Shown here piece by piece: positions 24,850-37,304 of a stretch of 64,000 nucleotides of DNA. The stretch comes from Tolypeutes matacus (taxonomy: Eukaryota > Chordata > Mammalia > Cingulata > Chlamyphoridae): the NCBI GenBank assembly GCA_026826555.1, contig JAKSZT010054582.1, positions 220,258-284,257 of the forward strand. The letters are read 5' to 3'. Within the stretch, counting starts at the first letter, position 1; the number at the start of each line of letters is the position of its first letter. The notes under the pieces were generated by a model that made no database searches, was not told the origin of the DNA, and saw only the letters and a program-made list of their open reading frames with translations. The position numbers and the translations under genes are program-made.

Positions 24850-25430
24850 ATTTCAGTGAGTAATGAATTCTGCAATGACACTTAATATATTTCAGTATGT
24901 CAATATGTTTCTCCATTATGTTCTTGCTGTAATACTTTGGGTGACAAGTCTGGTATAATTATCATGTTTTTTCTTCTGTACCTGATATGCATTTTCTCTG
25001 CCTTCATACTTTTCTACTTATATTAGTTTTTCATCAGTGAGACCAATGACTCTCTGTGTTTTTTGTTGGTTGATTTGGTATTTGTAGTTATCATTCCTGG
25101 AGCCTTCTAACATTTGTGGACCATTCGTTGTATACCCTTTCTTATTTCTAGAAATGTTTTTGCCATTATCTCTTTTAATATTTTTCCTAATGTACTCTCT
25201 CTCTATTCTTATTTTAACATATGTATATTTTGTATACGTACATATTTATATTAAATGTTTGATATGTCTGACAGCAATTGGATATTGTTCACTATTTCTT
25301 TAAAGAATTTTCTTTTTTGTTAATTCCTATTGGATTTTCTTCAAGTTCACTAATTCTTTGTTCAGCAGCTATATTGAGTCTACCAATGATCCCATTGAGG
25401 AAATTTTGTTTCTTATATTGCATCTGATGC
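24850..25430 (-). mobile_element. Old L1 ORF1-region fragment, antisense (tentative)
   Basis: The T-rich + strand follows the order of antisense L1 ORF1 seen at 13140-13600 and 17950-18260. It has a 'tttttgccattatctctttaa'-like phrase at about 25157, a run of 'ctctctctattctt', and a 'caagttcactaattc' phrase at about 25343. It is strongly diverged and the boundaries are guesses. Confidence 0.4.
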
Positions 25431-25436
25431 TGCTGT

Positions 25437-25463
25437 TTCTTCTTCTTCTTCTTCTTCTTCTTC

Positions 25464-25501
<38 letters not shown>
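25437..25501. repeat. Compound microsatellite (TTC)n-(TTA)n
   Basis: About nine TTC units are followed directly by about twelve TTA units. Pyrimidine-rich trinucleotides continue to about 25560. The open frame across it (25358-25582), rich in Leu and Ile, is a product of the repeat. Confidence 0.9.
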
Positions 25502-25502
<1 letters not shown>

Positions 25503-25560
25503 CTCTTATTCCTCCTACTTCCCCTTCTTCAACACTATTAATTCTGCTTCTTCTTCATCC

Positions 25561-26269
25561 TTTATTGTCTTCAATATATTGATCACCTAGGCTCAAAAAT
25601 GCAAATTCTTTATGTATCTTCCATTTTAATTATTTCTCAAATCCAGTGTAAACTCCTTTTCCAATATTTCTTACTTAATTTCCTTTTCTCTCCTGCTTCT
25701 TGTCTGACAAAATGTAGACTGTGCTACTTCTTATGACATTTTCTGGATGCCTGAAAATGCAGTTAGCAATGTCAAAAAATCAGCCCATTCTTCCATTCTG
25801 TGTATTAATGTGCTTAAATCAGTGATTCTGTAGCTGGGAAGTTCAGGTTTGCATCTTTGTATCATTCTTAGAGCTATGTGGAATTGAGAACAAACCTTAA
25901 AGTTTATGTACCTCTGTTTCCTCAACTGTGATTATAGGTTATAATAGAAATACCTCTTACAGCTGTTGTGAAGATAAATGACTTAATATTTGTAATGTAC
26001 TATATAATGTACAGGAAATACAAAGCTGTATATTACTGCTTACAATTGTTATTCAGTAATATTTATTACTTGACTCAACATTCAATCAAAAATATATTCT
26101 TAGTAAACTATATGTTCCAATTATTATGTTATATCCTGGGGATTCAATTGTGTACAATTAGACTAAATTCTTGTATTTATGCAATTTACAGTGTCAGTGA
26201 AGTGGTAGGGCTAGATTGCAATGAAATATTCACAACAATATATAAGAAATAATGACTGTGCTAAATGAT
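25561..26269. other. Unassigned interval before duplicate A
   Basis: No recognisable gene. An open frame of 94 codons at 25968-26252 has no start context or family resemblance and is AT-biased. Confidence 0.3.
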
Positions 26270-27911
26270 ATGAAAGAGAGGTTCTATGGGTGCTGTAAAA
26301 TCAATGTATTCAAAATAGAGAGAAAGAAAATTAGTTGAAATATGAACAGTGAAAGTTATTAACTTGAAAATGAAATAAATATTTAATGCATGTTGAATTT
26401 TGAGAGAAAATTATGAGAATGCTATTTCTCAACACTTGGATTCCACTTTTAGGATAAAAGTGGAGAATTTCAAGCATGTTAACCTGCTATTTTTGTAATA
26501 TTTGTTGGATGAGTTATTAGCTAGATATTTTTAAGTATAAGTTAATATATCCTTACACCTTGTATTCATCACTTCCTTTCCTATAGAAATATTATTATTG
26601 TTAGTTTGAAAGAAACTGATAAACCAGGGGATCAATTTATATGGAAATTTATGTAAACAATTTGAAACCCTTATTTTGAATGTTAGAAGTCTTAAACATT
26701 ATCCCAGAATTATGCAAATATTTTAATTATTACAAAATTTGAATATTTAGAAATACTTTTGAAATATTTTGTTCTTTATACTAGAAAAATAATCTCAAAT
26801 GATTATTATCAACAAAGTTAACTAATATAATGTTGCTATTAATAATTTAATTTCTTCATAGGACTACATATTTTCCACATTATAGTCAATGTTGTGTCTC
26901 TGAAAATTTGTTTACTTGTGGTTGTTTTTAGAGGAACTTTGAAAATATACTGAAAATTATATTTTCAAACGTGGTTGTTTCAATAGAACTATATGAATTC
27001 TGTTTGCAAAACTGAATAGAGATTGAGGTCTTGAAAATTATTGTAGTGTATCTCAACTTCATACTTCAGAATAAATTCTCTGATAATTTTGTTCTGATGG
27101 GTTTGATCTGCTGGAGACATAGGCTAAGTATCCTGCTGGGAAACAGGGAATTTCACTGAAAGACAAGTAAATATCTACAATTAATATGTCTTCAGGTCAA
27201 CGAATCTTAGAAAAAAATTAACAAACCAGACTAAATAAGGCTCAAAATTTACTTGTATTTGTTTTTCCAGAGCATTAAATATATACTCAATAAATACTAT
27301 CACATCATCAATATATTTTTGGAAAATTCAGAATGAAGCTAATAATTTCTGTAACTGGACAGTAGGAATGAAATAATGGAATAAAAATCTATGTTGTTGA
27401 TCCAAACATTTCAAAAGGCATCTCTAAAGGACAGATCAGAGAGAATGGGTATATGGCATAAGGAAATACCATTTGGGAGGGCATTCACAGGGAATGAGGG
27501 GGAAAAATTCATTTCATAAAAAAAGCCAAGGACTTGCTATAAACAAGGTGAGTTTATATCAAGCCATCAAATCTTGAGTACATGACCTTTAATTATAGTT
27601 AATTAAAATCAAATTATACAAAACCTAACAATATTAACATGATTATATCAGTGAATATTTAATATGGATCAGTTTGAACATAAACATAGGCACACAGCTG
27701 ACACAATTTATCTACATTTGTAAACTGTTGCATTGGAGGGTTGATTAATGTTTTCCTTGTAAATATTCTAGGATAAGTAAACAGCATGAACTAAAAAGAA
27801 GACATTTTCTTCCCTCATTTCTCACAAAAGAGATATGGACTGACCCTTTATATTCTTTTCAATTTTTACTCTATATTCTTTTAAAGTACAATACTAAAAT
27901 TGTACTTTACC

Positions 27912-28886
27912 TATGAACCAATTTCTCTCAAAAATTTTTTACATTGCCTCTTTAACACCTATGTTCTTAAATCTGCAGATGATGATATTCAGCATAGGAA
28001 TCACAAAAGTATAAAATATAGACACTATCATATCATGGTCCAAAGTGTAGTTGGAATTTGGCCTCACATACTTGAAGAGGATTTTCCCATGGTAAACTGA
28101 TGCTCCAGATAGGTGAGAGCCACAGGTGGAGAAGGCTTTTTGCCTCCTAGCAGAAGAACACAACCTCAGGATGGCCATCAGAATGAAACCATAGAAAATC
28201 AGGACTATCAAAATTGTAATTATCTAAATAGAACCCACAATGTAGAAGAGCAGATGCTGGTTGATGTACTAGAAGAAGAAATAGCAAGAAGTGTAGGGAT
28301 TTCACAAAACACATGCTTAGTTTCATTGGATGGACTGAATGATAGGCTGAAAGGGATCACAGTGTGTATAATATCATACCAAATACCACCAAGATAGGAA
28401 GCAATGAGGATGGCACATAGATTCAGGGTGACATAGTAACTGAATAGAGCAGTGGGTTGTAGATTGCAACATAGTGATCATAAGCCATTGCAGCTAGCAG
28501 AAAACACTCAGTAGTCCCAAAAGTAACAAAAAAAGACATCTGCATTGGACACCCAGGAAATGAAATGGCTTTATTCACTGCCAGAAAGTTGACCACAATT
28601 TTGGGAGTGACAATTGAAGAATAAGAGGCATCCGAGAGTAACAACACACTCAGAAAATAGTACATGGCGCTGTGAAGCCGGGAATCCCCAAGGACCAATA
28701 CAGCCTGTCCCAAACGTCCTACAAAGTAAAGATTTAGATTGCTAGAAATTATAGAAAGAGGGAGACTTACAGCTCAATGTTATATGTGAAGCCCTTCAAT
28801 ATAAATATGGTGACTTCAGTCACATTCTTCAACAGAATACTATAAGGCTCTAAATCTGATGACAGAACCGACATTCTAATATACAT
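27912..28886 (-). pseudogene. OR5T-like: Olfactory receptor pseudogene OR5T-A
   Basis: This is a class II olfactory receptor on the minus strand. From 28886 it shows an N-terminal LKNVTEVTIFILKGF with one glycosylation site. After stops and a frameshift across TM1, 28423-28713 encodes the TM2-TM3 part ([40 protein letters not shown]). A broken stretch (28212-28422) follows, and 27939-28211 then covers TM5-TM7 ([46 protein letters not shown]). The [15 protein letters not shown] and [11 protein letters not shown] strings are OR5T hallmarks. DRY is changed to DHY. At least four stops or frameshifts make it non-functional. It is followed by a stop at 27939 where related genes continue about a dozen codons. 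Confidence 0.85.
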
Positions 28887-28890
28887 TTTT

Positions 28891-28895
<5 letters not shown>

Positions 28896-28933
<38 letters not shown>
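28896..28933. repeat. (TA)n microsatellite
   Basis: About 18 TA units sit at the tail end of the minus-strand L1 fragment that follows; it probably grew from the L1 tail. Confidence 0.9.
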
Positions 28934-28936
<3 letters not shown>

Positions 28937-29768
28937 GATATTTAGATTAAATAAATGTTACATAAAAATATAGGGGATTCCTATATGCCCTGCTGCCTAT
29001 ACCTCCTACATTTTTACACATTAACTGTATACTTCATTAGTGTTGTGCATTCTTTATAATTGATGAAAACATTTTGGAGCTTTGACGCTAAGCATGGATT
29101 ATAGTTTACAGTGTAGTTTACACTCTCTTCCACAAAATTTTGTAGGTTATGGAAATATATGCAATGAGTATCTGTCATTTTAATGTCATTCAAGACAATA
29201 CCCAAGTCCCCAAAATGCCCCCATCCCTCTCCCTACCCACAGAACATCCAGTGGCCACTGCCTCCACATCAATGATATAATTTCTTCAATTGCTAGGATC
29301 ACAATAAGTTTATAGTAGAATTCCAGGAAGTCTACTTTAGTCCATAGCTCATTCACCAATCCTGAGTATTCTAGAATGGTGATGCCAATTCTACTTCTAA
29401 TTGAGAGGGAGCTTCGATCTCATGGGGAATATGGATGGAATTTTCTTGCTTGCAGTTGTAGACTCTCTTGGTTCCTTGGGATGGTCATTGTCCATCATCA
29501 TTTCCTTGTTAGTTGTCTTGGGTGAGTCCAATGAACTGGAGAGTAGGTGTGTCAACCCCATTGAGAATCAAAGCCCAGCTGGGACATGGAGAGCACAAAT
29601 GTTTTAGTCTTTTGGACGTACACCTACCAACCTTATTACTAATTATAGGTTCAAGTAGAAGGGTCAGAAGAGCCATGTTTAGGGAAACTACAACTGAGTC
29701 CAACTCTGTCCAACTCTGACATATGGGGAAGCAGGGTCCACTGGCAAGGCATCAAACCTGTAGGTGCT
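28934..29768 (-). mobile_element. 5'-truncated L1, 3' UTR only, inserted in duplicate A
   Basis: Same L1 3'-UTR family as 2656-3252. It interrupts the flank just upstream of OR5T-A; duplicate B runs through the corresponding point (about 58820-58870) without it, so it arrived after the OR5T duplication. The right boundary is judged from where homology with duplicate B resumes. Confidence 0.75.
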
Positions 29769-30390
29769 CCAGGCAGTATTCCACAAAAATAGAGTCTTCC
29801 CAATTTTATCATCATTTTTTCCCTTGCTATGGTATAATGATATCCTAGGCAGTGATGAGAGAGGGAATGGAAATGAACTTGGGCCCAAATGGATGTGCTT
29901 TTCTGTTTAAAATAAATGAAAAATCTTTGTTCAATTTTGACCACTTGAGTCATGTATAACAATCAAAAACCCTGCCAATTTATGTAATGCATTTTCCAGT
30001 TAATTTTATGTTAAATTTTCTACCATTTTTTTCATATTACATCATATTAAAATTCACAAAGATGAGTGAATATTGTGATTTTTATATCCAGAAAGTACAC
30101 GTACTTGTTTGCTAATCTTAAATTTGCTATAATGTGCATGAGATGCCTTTTTTAACAAGCATAATTAGAAAATAGGAAGAACCACATTCACATCACAAGA
30201 TCATGCTAAATATAAGTGAGAAACAAGTTGAAAAGTGTTTAATTTTAAAATACATTCTGCTGACAAATATGGGCTAAATTAATATTTCAACTTCTTTTAT
30301 AGAGCTTTCTTTTCACACCAAACATTTTCTCCTAACAAGTATTCCATTCAAGTTCTCTGTCAGGCAAAGTGATGAACCTAACAGAAGAGG

Positions 30391-31134
30391 GTATTCTGAA
30401 GGTAGATGCAACTTGTATGATGTCATAAATAATACAGTATCAATTTTTTCAGTTCATTTACAATCCTATGTTTGTTACCAGTTTTTGGCCTTTGCAACAT
30501 CTTGTACCACTATTATTTTTGTTGAAATATCAACTTAATGACAATAAATGCTTTTTCTCTATTCAGAGCTCACTATCACTGCAAGGTTCTTTGCTGGATT
30601 TTTTGAGACATATTTCTCTCAAGAAGACATCATGGCCATTTCATTAATATATTATACTTGCTTATGTAGACTCTAAAATAATTGTGAATTCAATATCCCA
30701 TAATGGTCATGATTAAAATTGTTTGCAAAAGCTATTGCTGAAAGAATTAAATCATGATATATGCCACAAAAGAGTTTTTTCATGCTCTGGTATTACTCTT
30801 ATATTTTTATGATGGTTTTAAAATATTATCACTCCCAGAGCTATGTCTGATTCATGAGCTCTTTCTGCATTAAATACCTTGAATTCCCCAGCTGTACAGT
30901 TCTTTCCTTCCTTAGTAATTTTCTGTGCCTTAGACCTTATATGTTCCTGCAAATGTACTTTCTGAGACCTATATCTCCCAGAACTTCCATTCTTCTTTGA
31001 AACTTTCCTTCCAGTGTTTCTGTCCTACTCGTTTTTCTTTTGCTAATTTTGTATCAATTTCTTTCTTTCTTTTTTTACTATTTGTTTATTTTTTCTCTTT
31101 CAAATAAAGAGTTTATGCAAATGTCTGGTAATCA
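30391..31134. other. Unassigned interval after duplicate A
   Basis: AT-rich with pyrimidine-rich patches (30980-31110). No gene or named repeat recognised. Confidence 0.3.
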
Positions 31135-31291
31135 TTGTTGTCTATTTATTTTCTTTTTCGTTGTTGTTAGAAAATTTATGATCTTACAAAACAATCATGC
31201 ATAACATGGGCAGGATTCTCATATAACACCCATTATCAACACCTTGCATTCCTGGAGAATATTTTTTACAAATGATGAGAGAACATCATCA
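31135..31291 (-). mobile_element. Old L1 3'-end fragment, antisense (tentative)
   Basis: 'tgttgttagaaaatttatg', 'caatcatgcataacat' and 'cccattatcaacaccttgca' follow the order of the antisense 3' end of older mammalian L1s. The sense L1 at 31305 was inserted at its end. Confidence 0.45.
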
Positions 31292-31304
31292 AAATATGAC
31301 AAGA
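31292..31304. repeat. Target-site duplication (left) of sense L1 fragment
   Basis: AAATATGACAAGA here against AAATATGATAAGA at 32009-32021: 12 of 13 bases match. Confidence 0.75.
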
Positions 31305-32008
31305 CCATGTGCCAGCTGGACCCTGAGCCTCAGCAGTGTTGTAACACTTACTCACTAGTTCATTGGGCTCACCCAGGACAACTAACAAGGAGGTGAGGAT
31401 TGATGACCTCACCTCCTCCAAGGAAGTGAGATAGCCTGAAACTGCAAGCAAGAGAGTCCTATCCATTGGATGTATGGGATTGAAGCCCCCTCTCAATTAG
31501 AGGTGGAGTGGACATCACCATCCCAGACTCCTCAGGATTGGGGAATGAACTATGGACTAGAGTGGACTTACTGGTATTCTACTATAGATATATCATGATT
31601 ATAGCAATGGGAAAAATTACAACATTGATGTGGAGGCAGTGGCCACTGGACGATCTGAGGGCAGGGAGAGAGAAAAACAGTTGTAATAGAAGGGGCTTTT
31701 TCAGGAGTTGGGAATCATCCTGAATGACATTGCAACAACAGATATAGGCCATCTTATATCGTCCTATGACATGTGGAATAGTGTGGGAGAGAGTATAGAC
31801 TACAATGTGAAATATGGTTCAAGCTCAGTGGCTATGCCCCAGGATGCATTTATCAATTGCAATGAATGTGCCACCCTAAGGTAAGATGTTGTTTATGTGG
31901 GAGGGTGTGGGAGGTGTGGGAAGTGGGACATATGGGAATCCCTATATTTTTTGTGTAACATTTATGTAATTGCATATCTTTTAAAAAATAAAAAAAAGAA
32001 AGAAAGAA
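31305..32008 (+). mobile_element. 5'-truncated L1 3' UTR, sense orientation
   Basis: This is the only L1 3'-UTR fragment of this family on the + strand. It ends in an A-rich tail with AATAAA-like sequence and (AAAG)n at 31984-32008 and has 13-bp target-site duplications. It contains no ORF2 sequence. The short frame at 31508-31723 is UTR. Confidence 0.82.
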
Positions 32009-32021
32009 ATATGATAAGAAT

Positions 32022-32467
32022 TCTTAATGTCATATTGCATCACTTTTTCAAATTTTACCTCCAATGTCACTTTATCATTAAGTCCCAGCTAAACTTTCTC
32101 TGAAACTTATCAGACTTCTACCAACACGAAACCATACTTTATCTCTTTTCTTGGCTTGTTTCTCCTGATGATGATTCTTCTAATTCATGTTATTTTTATT
32201 TATTGTGATACACCCAAACATACAGGCCATCAAAAGTATTTTGAATAAATAATGCATCAGGAGCGGCTAGAGAATTGTAAACAAACAAACAAAAAAATAT
32301 CCTGTTCCTCTCTGTTGTCAATCAATGTTTTACTTCTCTATCTTGGTCTTAAGTGTGTGTGTGCATGTTTGTGTACTAATTCCTCTGAGTATTTAAGACA
32401 TTAGTATTCTGAGTTCAAAAATTTCAATGCTTTTGAGCTTTATGTTTTTTATGTATAAAAAGTAAAT
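32022..32467. other. Unassigned interval
   Basis: No gene recognised. An (AAAC)n-like patch at 32280-32300 could be the tail of a decayed SINE. Confidence 0.3.
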
Positions 32468-32690
32468 GGGGAGGGGATATGGCTCAAGCGGTTGAGCATC
32501 CCCATCTCACTTGAGAGCTTCCGGTTTGGTGCCCCTTGCCTAGTGAAAAAAAACAAAAAACAAGTAAAACAAACAAACAAAAAAACAAGTGTTGGAAGCA
32601 GATGTGACTAACTGGTTGCGTGCCAGCTTTCACATACAGAGGTCCCGGATTCAATCCCTGGACCTCGATACCTCAGAAAAAAAATATAAA
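32468..32690 (+). mobile_element. Dimeric tRNA-derived SINE, DAS-like (xenarthran)
   Basis: Two tRNA-like units lie in tandem. Unit 1 (32468-32545) has an A-box-like TGGCTCAAGCGGTTGAGC. Unit 2 (32589-32675) has a B-box-like GGTCCCGGATTCAATCCC at 32641-32658. The units are joined by an A-rich (AAAC)n linker and end in poly(A). This structure matches the tRNA-Ala-derived DAS SINEs of armadillos and sloths. The first monomer has lost its B box ('cggtttggtgcccc'). A short flanking repeat TAAATG (32463-32468 and 32687-32692) may be the target-site duplication. It was mobilised by L1 and is not a functional tRNA gene. Confidence 0.8.
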
Positions 32691-32692
32691 TG

Positions 32693-33309
32693 AAACCTGT
32701 TCCTACTGTACTTATATCTGCATTTGCTGTTCCACACATAAGTGGAAATTTCAGATAATTTGCAGAATAAATTATGTATTAGAATGTAATCAAGTTAAAA
32801 TATGTTACAAAATACCTGGTACTAAACACTTTATTTCTTGCTTCTTTTCTAGGTGATAGGAAATACTCATCAATACCTGACTTAAGTAGAGTTCTGCATA
32901 AGAATTGGAACCCCCACTCTTAATGCAATGTAAAACAACAAAGCATATAGAAAATGTAAAATTAATGTTTGTAGTGGTAAATAAGAGTGCTCTAAATCAC
33001 GTGGATGCTTTCGATTTCCTTGAGAAGAAGACACTCCAGTTCAAAGTAAGGCAATGGAAATAGAGTCCAAACAAATGGTCATAAAACTTTACCAAGAGAG
33101 GGCAAGAAAAAGCCAACTACCCAGTCACTTGTAGTTTAATATACTGTGTAAAATAATTCTCTGTTTATTTTGCTATTTATGTAATGTAGGGTGCATTTTC
33201 GATGACTATTTATGTCTCTTAATGCTAGTGTCTTTATTTCATAGTCACTTTATCTTGTTTTTTGGATTGAAAACTATGCATTTACAACAAGAACTCTGTT
33301 TTGTTTCTC
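32693..33309. other. Unassigned interval
   Basis: AT-rich; no gene or named repeat. It does not match the sequence beyond 2180 at the end of the left arm. Confidence 0.3.
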
Positions 33310-33644
33310 TCATTGTGGGGTCAAGGTGTATTTGCAGAATATATATTTCTTCTTAATTCAGTGTAGCTAGTTTGTGTTGTTTAGGAATTTGTCAATTTCA
33401 TCTGAGTTACCTAATTTGTTAGCATAGAGTTTTTTACATTATGCTTATATTCCTGGTTATTTCTGTGGCATTGATTGTATTGCCCCATCTTTCACTTCTG
33501 ATTTTATTTATTTGCTTCCACTCTCTTTTGCGTAGCTAAAAGCATGTCAATTTTATTGATCTTTTCAAAGAACCAACTTCTGGTTCTGTTGAATCTATTT
33601 TTTTTTTCTCTCTTTGTAATTCCCTATTTCAGCCTTGGATAGGT
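33310..33644 (-). mobile_element. Old L1 ORF2 fragment, antisense
   Basis: Matches the antisense ORF2 order seen at 16010-16260 and 63000-63230: 'gtagctagtttgtgttg', 'ggcattgattgtattg', 'gatcttttcaaagaacca'. It abuts the point where the right arm of the inverted duplication begins. Confidence 0.65.
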
Positions 33645-34604
33645 GAGGTGATTTTTATCTGCACATATACAGCTCAGACTTCAACTAAGGACCTAGAAGG
33701 TACCCCAGTATCAATATTTGAGGCACCTGTTTTTAATAACCTAAATTTTATGTTCCAACTTCTTTAACTGGTGGAAACTCCAATCTCTGCCTCTTTAGAT
33801 CTTCAAGACATTTATACTCTGCTGGTACTCTGTAATGTACTGGTCAGCAAGGACAACAGAAAGGCAGAGCAATCATGATTCTCTTCTCATATATTTCCAT
33901 TTTCTCATCAAAAACAGACCTGTTATGCCTGTTTTCTAATGTTTGAAACATTTTTCATCTGTATTTTGTTCAGATTTGGAGGTAAGTATCATGGCAGGGG
34001 AATTCTTGAACCACCTACACTTTCATGGCAGAAGCCAAAATCTGACCGATGATTTTAAATATCTTCTGATTTGAATGACAATATAGCTCATTAAGTTTTC
34101 CTTATGATTCTTTTCTCTCTTCTTTCCTTTAATTAATTATTCTTGATTTTTATTTTGTTTGGTGCAAAATGGATCTTCACATTTCCTTACTTTTTGATAA
34201 ATGTTATTTCTCTTTTTTTCTTTGAATTCATTAATTGTTATTTCAGCTTCACCATTTTCTTTATCCTATTGTTTTGGGTTGAATTCACTGGATTTTCTCT
34301 AGCTCATAGAGATAACCAATTACATATATATATATTAACCTTTTTAATAATATGAGTTAAATATTTCCATTTTTCACCTGAATACCACTTTATATTATAT
34401 ACAATTATATGCTTTATTCATATTGCCATCTCATATATAAATTATTCTAGAGTTAAATATTTTATCTCTTATTTGACCTAGAATAACTTAAAATTGGATT
34501 TTTAGTTTTATGTGCTTTTAATATTTGAATTGAAATACTTTTCATTTTTATATTTTGAATATAGATTTTTCAAATATATTGCATTTTTGTCAGATGATCT
34601 GGCT

Positions 34605-34618
34605 CTTTTAAGTTAAAC
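34605..34618. repeat. Target-site duplication of L1 copy 2 (left)
   Basis: CTTTTAAGTTAAAC here against CTTTTAATTTAAAC at 44688-44701, 13 of 14 identical. The left arm (about 1236-1250) carries this site once. Confidence 0.85.
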
Positions 34619-37304
34619 ATTTTTTTTTTCTTTTTCTTTCTTCAGCTTATTTCTTTATTGTCTTTCTTTTTTATTTTTATTTTTTTATTTATATATATAT
34701 AAATATATTTTAAGAGGTGCTTAGATTACCAAAAATATTACACATAACCCCCTGGGATTCCCATGTAGCCCACCTCCCACACCTCCCACCACATCCAACA
34801 CAAACATCTCCCACAAGTGTGGCCCACAACCCTCAATGGACTTACACATCCTGGGGCCTTGCCACCAACCATAGACCACAGTTCACATAGTAGACCACAC
34901 TCTCTCCCACACAGTTCTGAGTGCTGTGTGCTGATTTAAAATGGCCTACATCCGTTGCCACAACGGTAATCAAGACAAACTCCAAATCCCAAAGAAACCT
35001 CTGTATTTCAACTACTCATCCTCTCCTTGCCCCAAAAGTGTCAACTGGCCACTGGATCCACCTCATTGTTATAATTTCTTCCATTGCTAGAATCACCATA
35101 TGTGTAAAACAGAATACCATCAAGTCCACTGTAGTCCATAGTACTTCCCCCAATCCTGAGGGTACTGGGATGGTGATGTCCACTCCACCTTCAAGTGAGA
35201 GAGGGCTTATATCCTATGGAAATGGTGGGTGGGATGATCCTTCCTGCAGATGCAGGCCCTCTCCATTCCCCGGTATGGCCGTTGACCATCGTTGTCTCCT
35301 CACCAGGTGACTTGGATGAGTCCATTGACCTGTAGGGTAGGAGTTGCATCTCCTCCAAGATTCCACGCACATGTGGCACATAGGTAGGCCACAGGCTCCA
35401 GTCTCTGGAAGTATACCTAAAAACTTCAGCATCACATATAGGTTTGAATAGAAGGGACTGATGAACCATGTGCAGGGAGGACTTATTTGAGTCCAATTCT
35501 GTCACTCTCAGGAGCACAGATTTCAAAATAGAGCCCACTGATAAGGCATCAGTCTCTGGGCCTATCCCCACTTATATAGGACCTGGGTGTCTCCAGAGCT
35601 CTCAGGAGCCCCTCTGCATGGGGTGATAGGCACTTAATATTCTATGAGCTTCTACTGAGGTGTGCGTAAGATTTACCTCTGGGATGATCTCCCAACTCTC
35701 TTTGAAGTCTCTTAACCACTTGAACTCATTAGTCTTTACCTTTTACCCCTCTTATTCAAGGTTTTTTTCCAGTAGTGTTGCCATTTGGCACTTGGTATTA
35801 ATACCTCGTTGCCAGGGAGGCTCATTCCCGGGAGTCATGTCCCACGTTGGGGGGAAGGTAATGCAATCATATGCTAAGTTTGGCTTAGAGAGAGGCCACA
35901 TTTGAGCAACAAGGAGGCTCTCAGTTGGCAACCCTTAGGCACCCCACAACTGCAGGCTAAGTCTCTGTTACAAGAGCAAGACTCACAAGGGGAGTCACCA
36001 ATAAAAAGAACAGATCAGTGGGTCATCCTCTTTTGACAGACACTGTCCCTGCACTCAGAGGACTATTGCTGCACCCTTGGAAAATGTGGCAGAGCTCTCC
36101 AGGCTAAGAATTCAGATTCCCTCATTTATTGTGTGATTGTCCAGCCATCGTGACCATTCCCCATCTTTTGATCTTTAGAACAATTTTGTATATCTTCATG
36201 CATATTTGGATGAACTAATCCCCATGAATCCCCCCTACCAGACACCCCCCAACAATAATCCCCTGCAGTACCCATTGTACCCCTTCTGTGATCCAAATCC
36301 TCCATGAACATGTAGTCCATAAAATAATCAAATACAGTTACGAGGACAAAGAAACAACTATGTTAAGCTTACATGAAAGAGACAAGCATAAGGAAACTCA
36401 GGGGAAAAAAAATGAAAAGAAAAAAAAACAAGAAAACCAAAACAAATAATCAAACAAACAAAAAAAACACAAAATAAAACATAATTAGCGGATTGGGACA
36501 TTCAAAAAAAATGGGCAAAAAAGCAAAGGAAATACCTTTAAAATATATATATATATATATTTAATTATTTTTTTCCTTTCTCTTTTCATTTTTTTCCCTT
36601 CCTTTTATCACTGTGTTATCGGATGTCCAGTGTGCCGTGACATCTTCCCCCTCTCAATCCCAATTTTCTCCCAATTTTTCATTTAAATTTCAAAAAAGTT
36701 TTAGGTCACAGCAAAGTCACACATGGAGTGCCGGAGAATCACAGATACCAAACCACCCCCCCTTCCTCACTCCATATTAACCCCCCCCTTTTTTTTGGAT
36801 GTTAGCATTGTTATAACTGTTACACAGAAAGCAAAATACAGCAACTAAACATTGTCAATGATTTACAGTATAGTTTACAATTTAGATGATAGTTTAATAA
36901 TTTTGATGATATTTAACATGTCCTGTGTCCATTCCTGTAAGGTAATGAAAAACCTTCCCCATGCCCACCAAACACCCCATTAGATCTTGACTGTTCCCTT
37001 CCCCCCATCCCCCCAGGGCCCATTTACCACCCTATCCCAACCCATGGAATGTCAAGATTCACAGTTACATGCCCTGGGGATTTGAACCTGCCCTTCCTAA
37101 TCCACCCACCCGCCAGTTCTGCACCGCCAAACCCATGAACACCACCACCCATCTGCCCCATCCCCCAACATGCAACCACACTCTTTCCCTTTACCATAGA
37201 TTATGTCCATATGGGTGATTGCTCAAAGTCTGCTCTTCTCTTTCTCTCCCTTTTTAACCTATTTTTCAGACAATGGTTCACAGAGACTGCTCACTTTCCT
37301 CAGT
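34619..37304 (-). other. L1 copy 2 long 3' UTR with alternative end
   Basis: It parallels 6189-8914 but ends about 150 nt earlier. The region after 'tatatatttatatataaat' goes straight into an A-rich tail with AATAAA-like motifs (34640-34690 on the minus strand), whereas copy 1 has a further module there. Open frames such as 34921-35310 and 35191-35571 are UTR. Confidence 0.75.
36996..37021 (-). promoter_or_regulatory. G-quadruplex-type tract, L1 copy 2
   Basis: The minus strand reads G3-N4-G6-N2-G6-N2-G3, at the same place relative to the ORF2 stop as 8605-8629 in copy 1. Confidence 0.6.

Larger units (their letters stand above)
26270..30390. repeat. Duplicate A of the OR5T block (partner 55690-59480, same orientation)
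   Basis: Non-coding flanks and the OR pseudogene match 55690-59480 in order. Examples are 26330-26480 against 55740-55880, 27060-27150 against 56460-56550, 27900-28250 against 57290-57620, 29790-29880 against 58880-58970, and 30000-30100 against 59095-59190. Divergence is high, so the duplication is old. Duplicate A alone contains the L1 fragment and (TA)n run at 28896-29768. Confidence 0.8.

Noticed and set aside
25358..25582. Leu/Ile-rich membrane-like protein of 74 codons
   Set aside because: Produced by translation of the (TTC)n-(TTA)n microsatellite.
31135..32008. L1 with a 5' inversion (twin priming)
   Set aside because: The antisense part matches the 3' terminus of an older L1, not the region expected 5' of the sense part, and the sense part has its own target-site duplication. 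Two separate insertions fit better.
32468..32690. Functional tRNA gene
   Set aside because: The tRNA-like units lack paired acceptor stems and one lacks a B box; the A-rich linker and tail mark a SINE.
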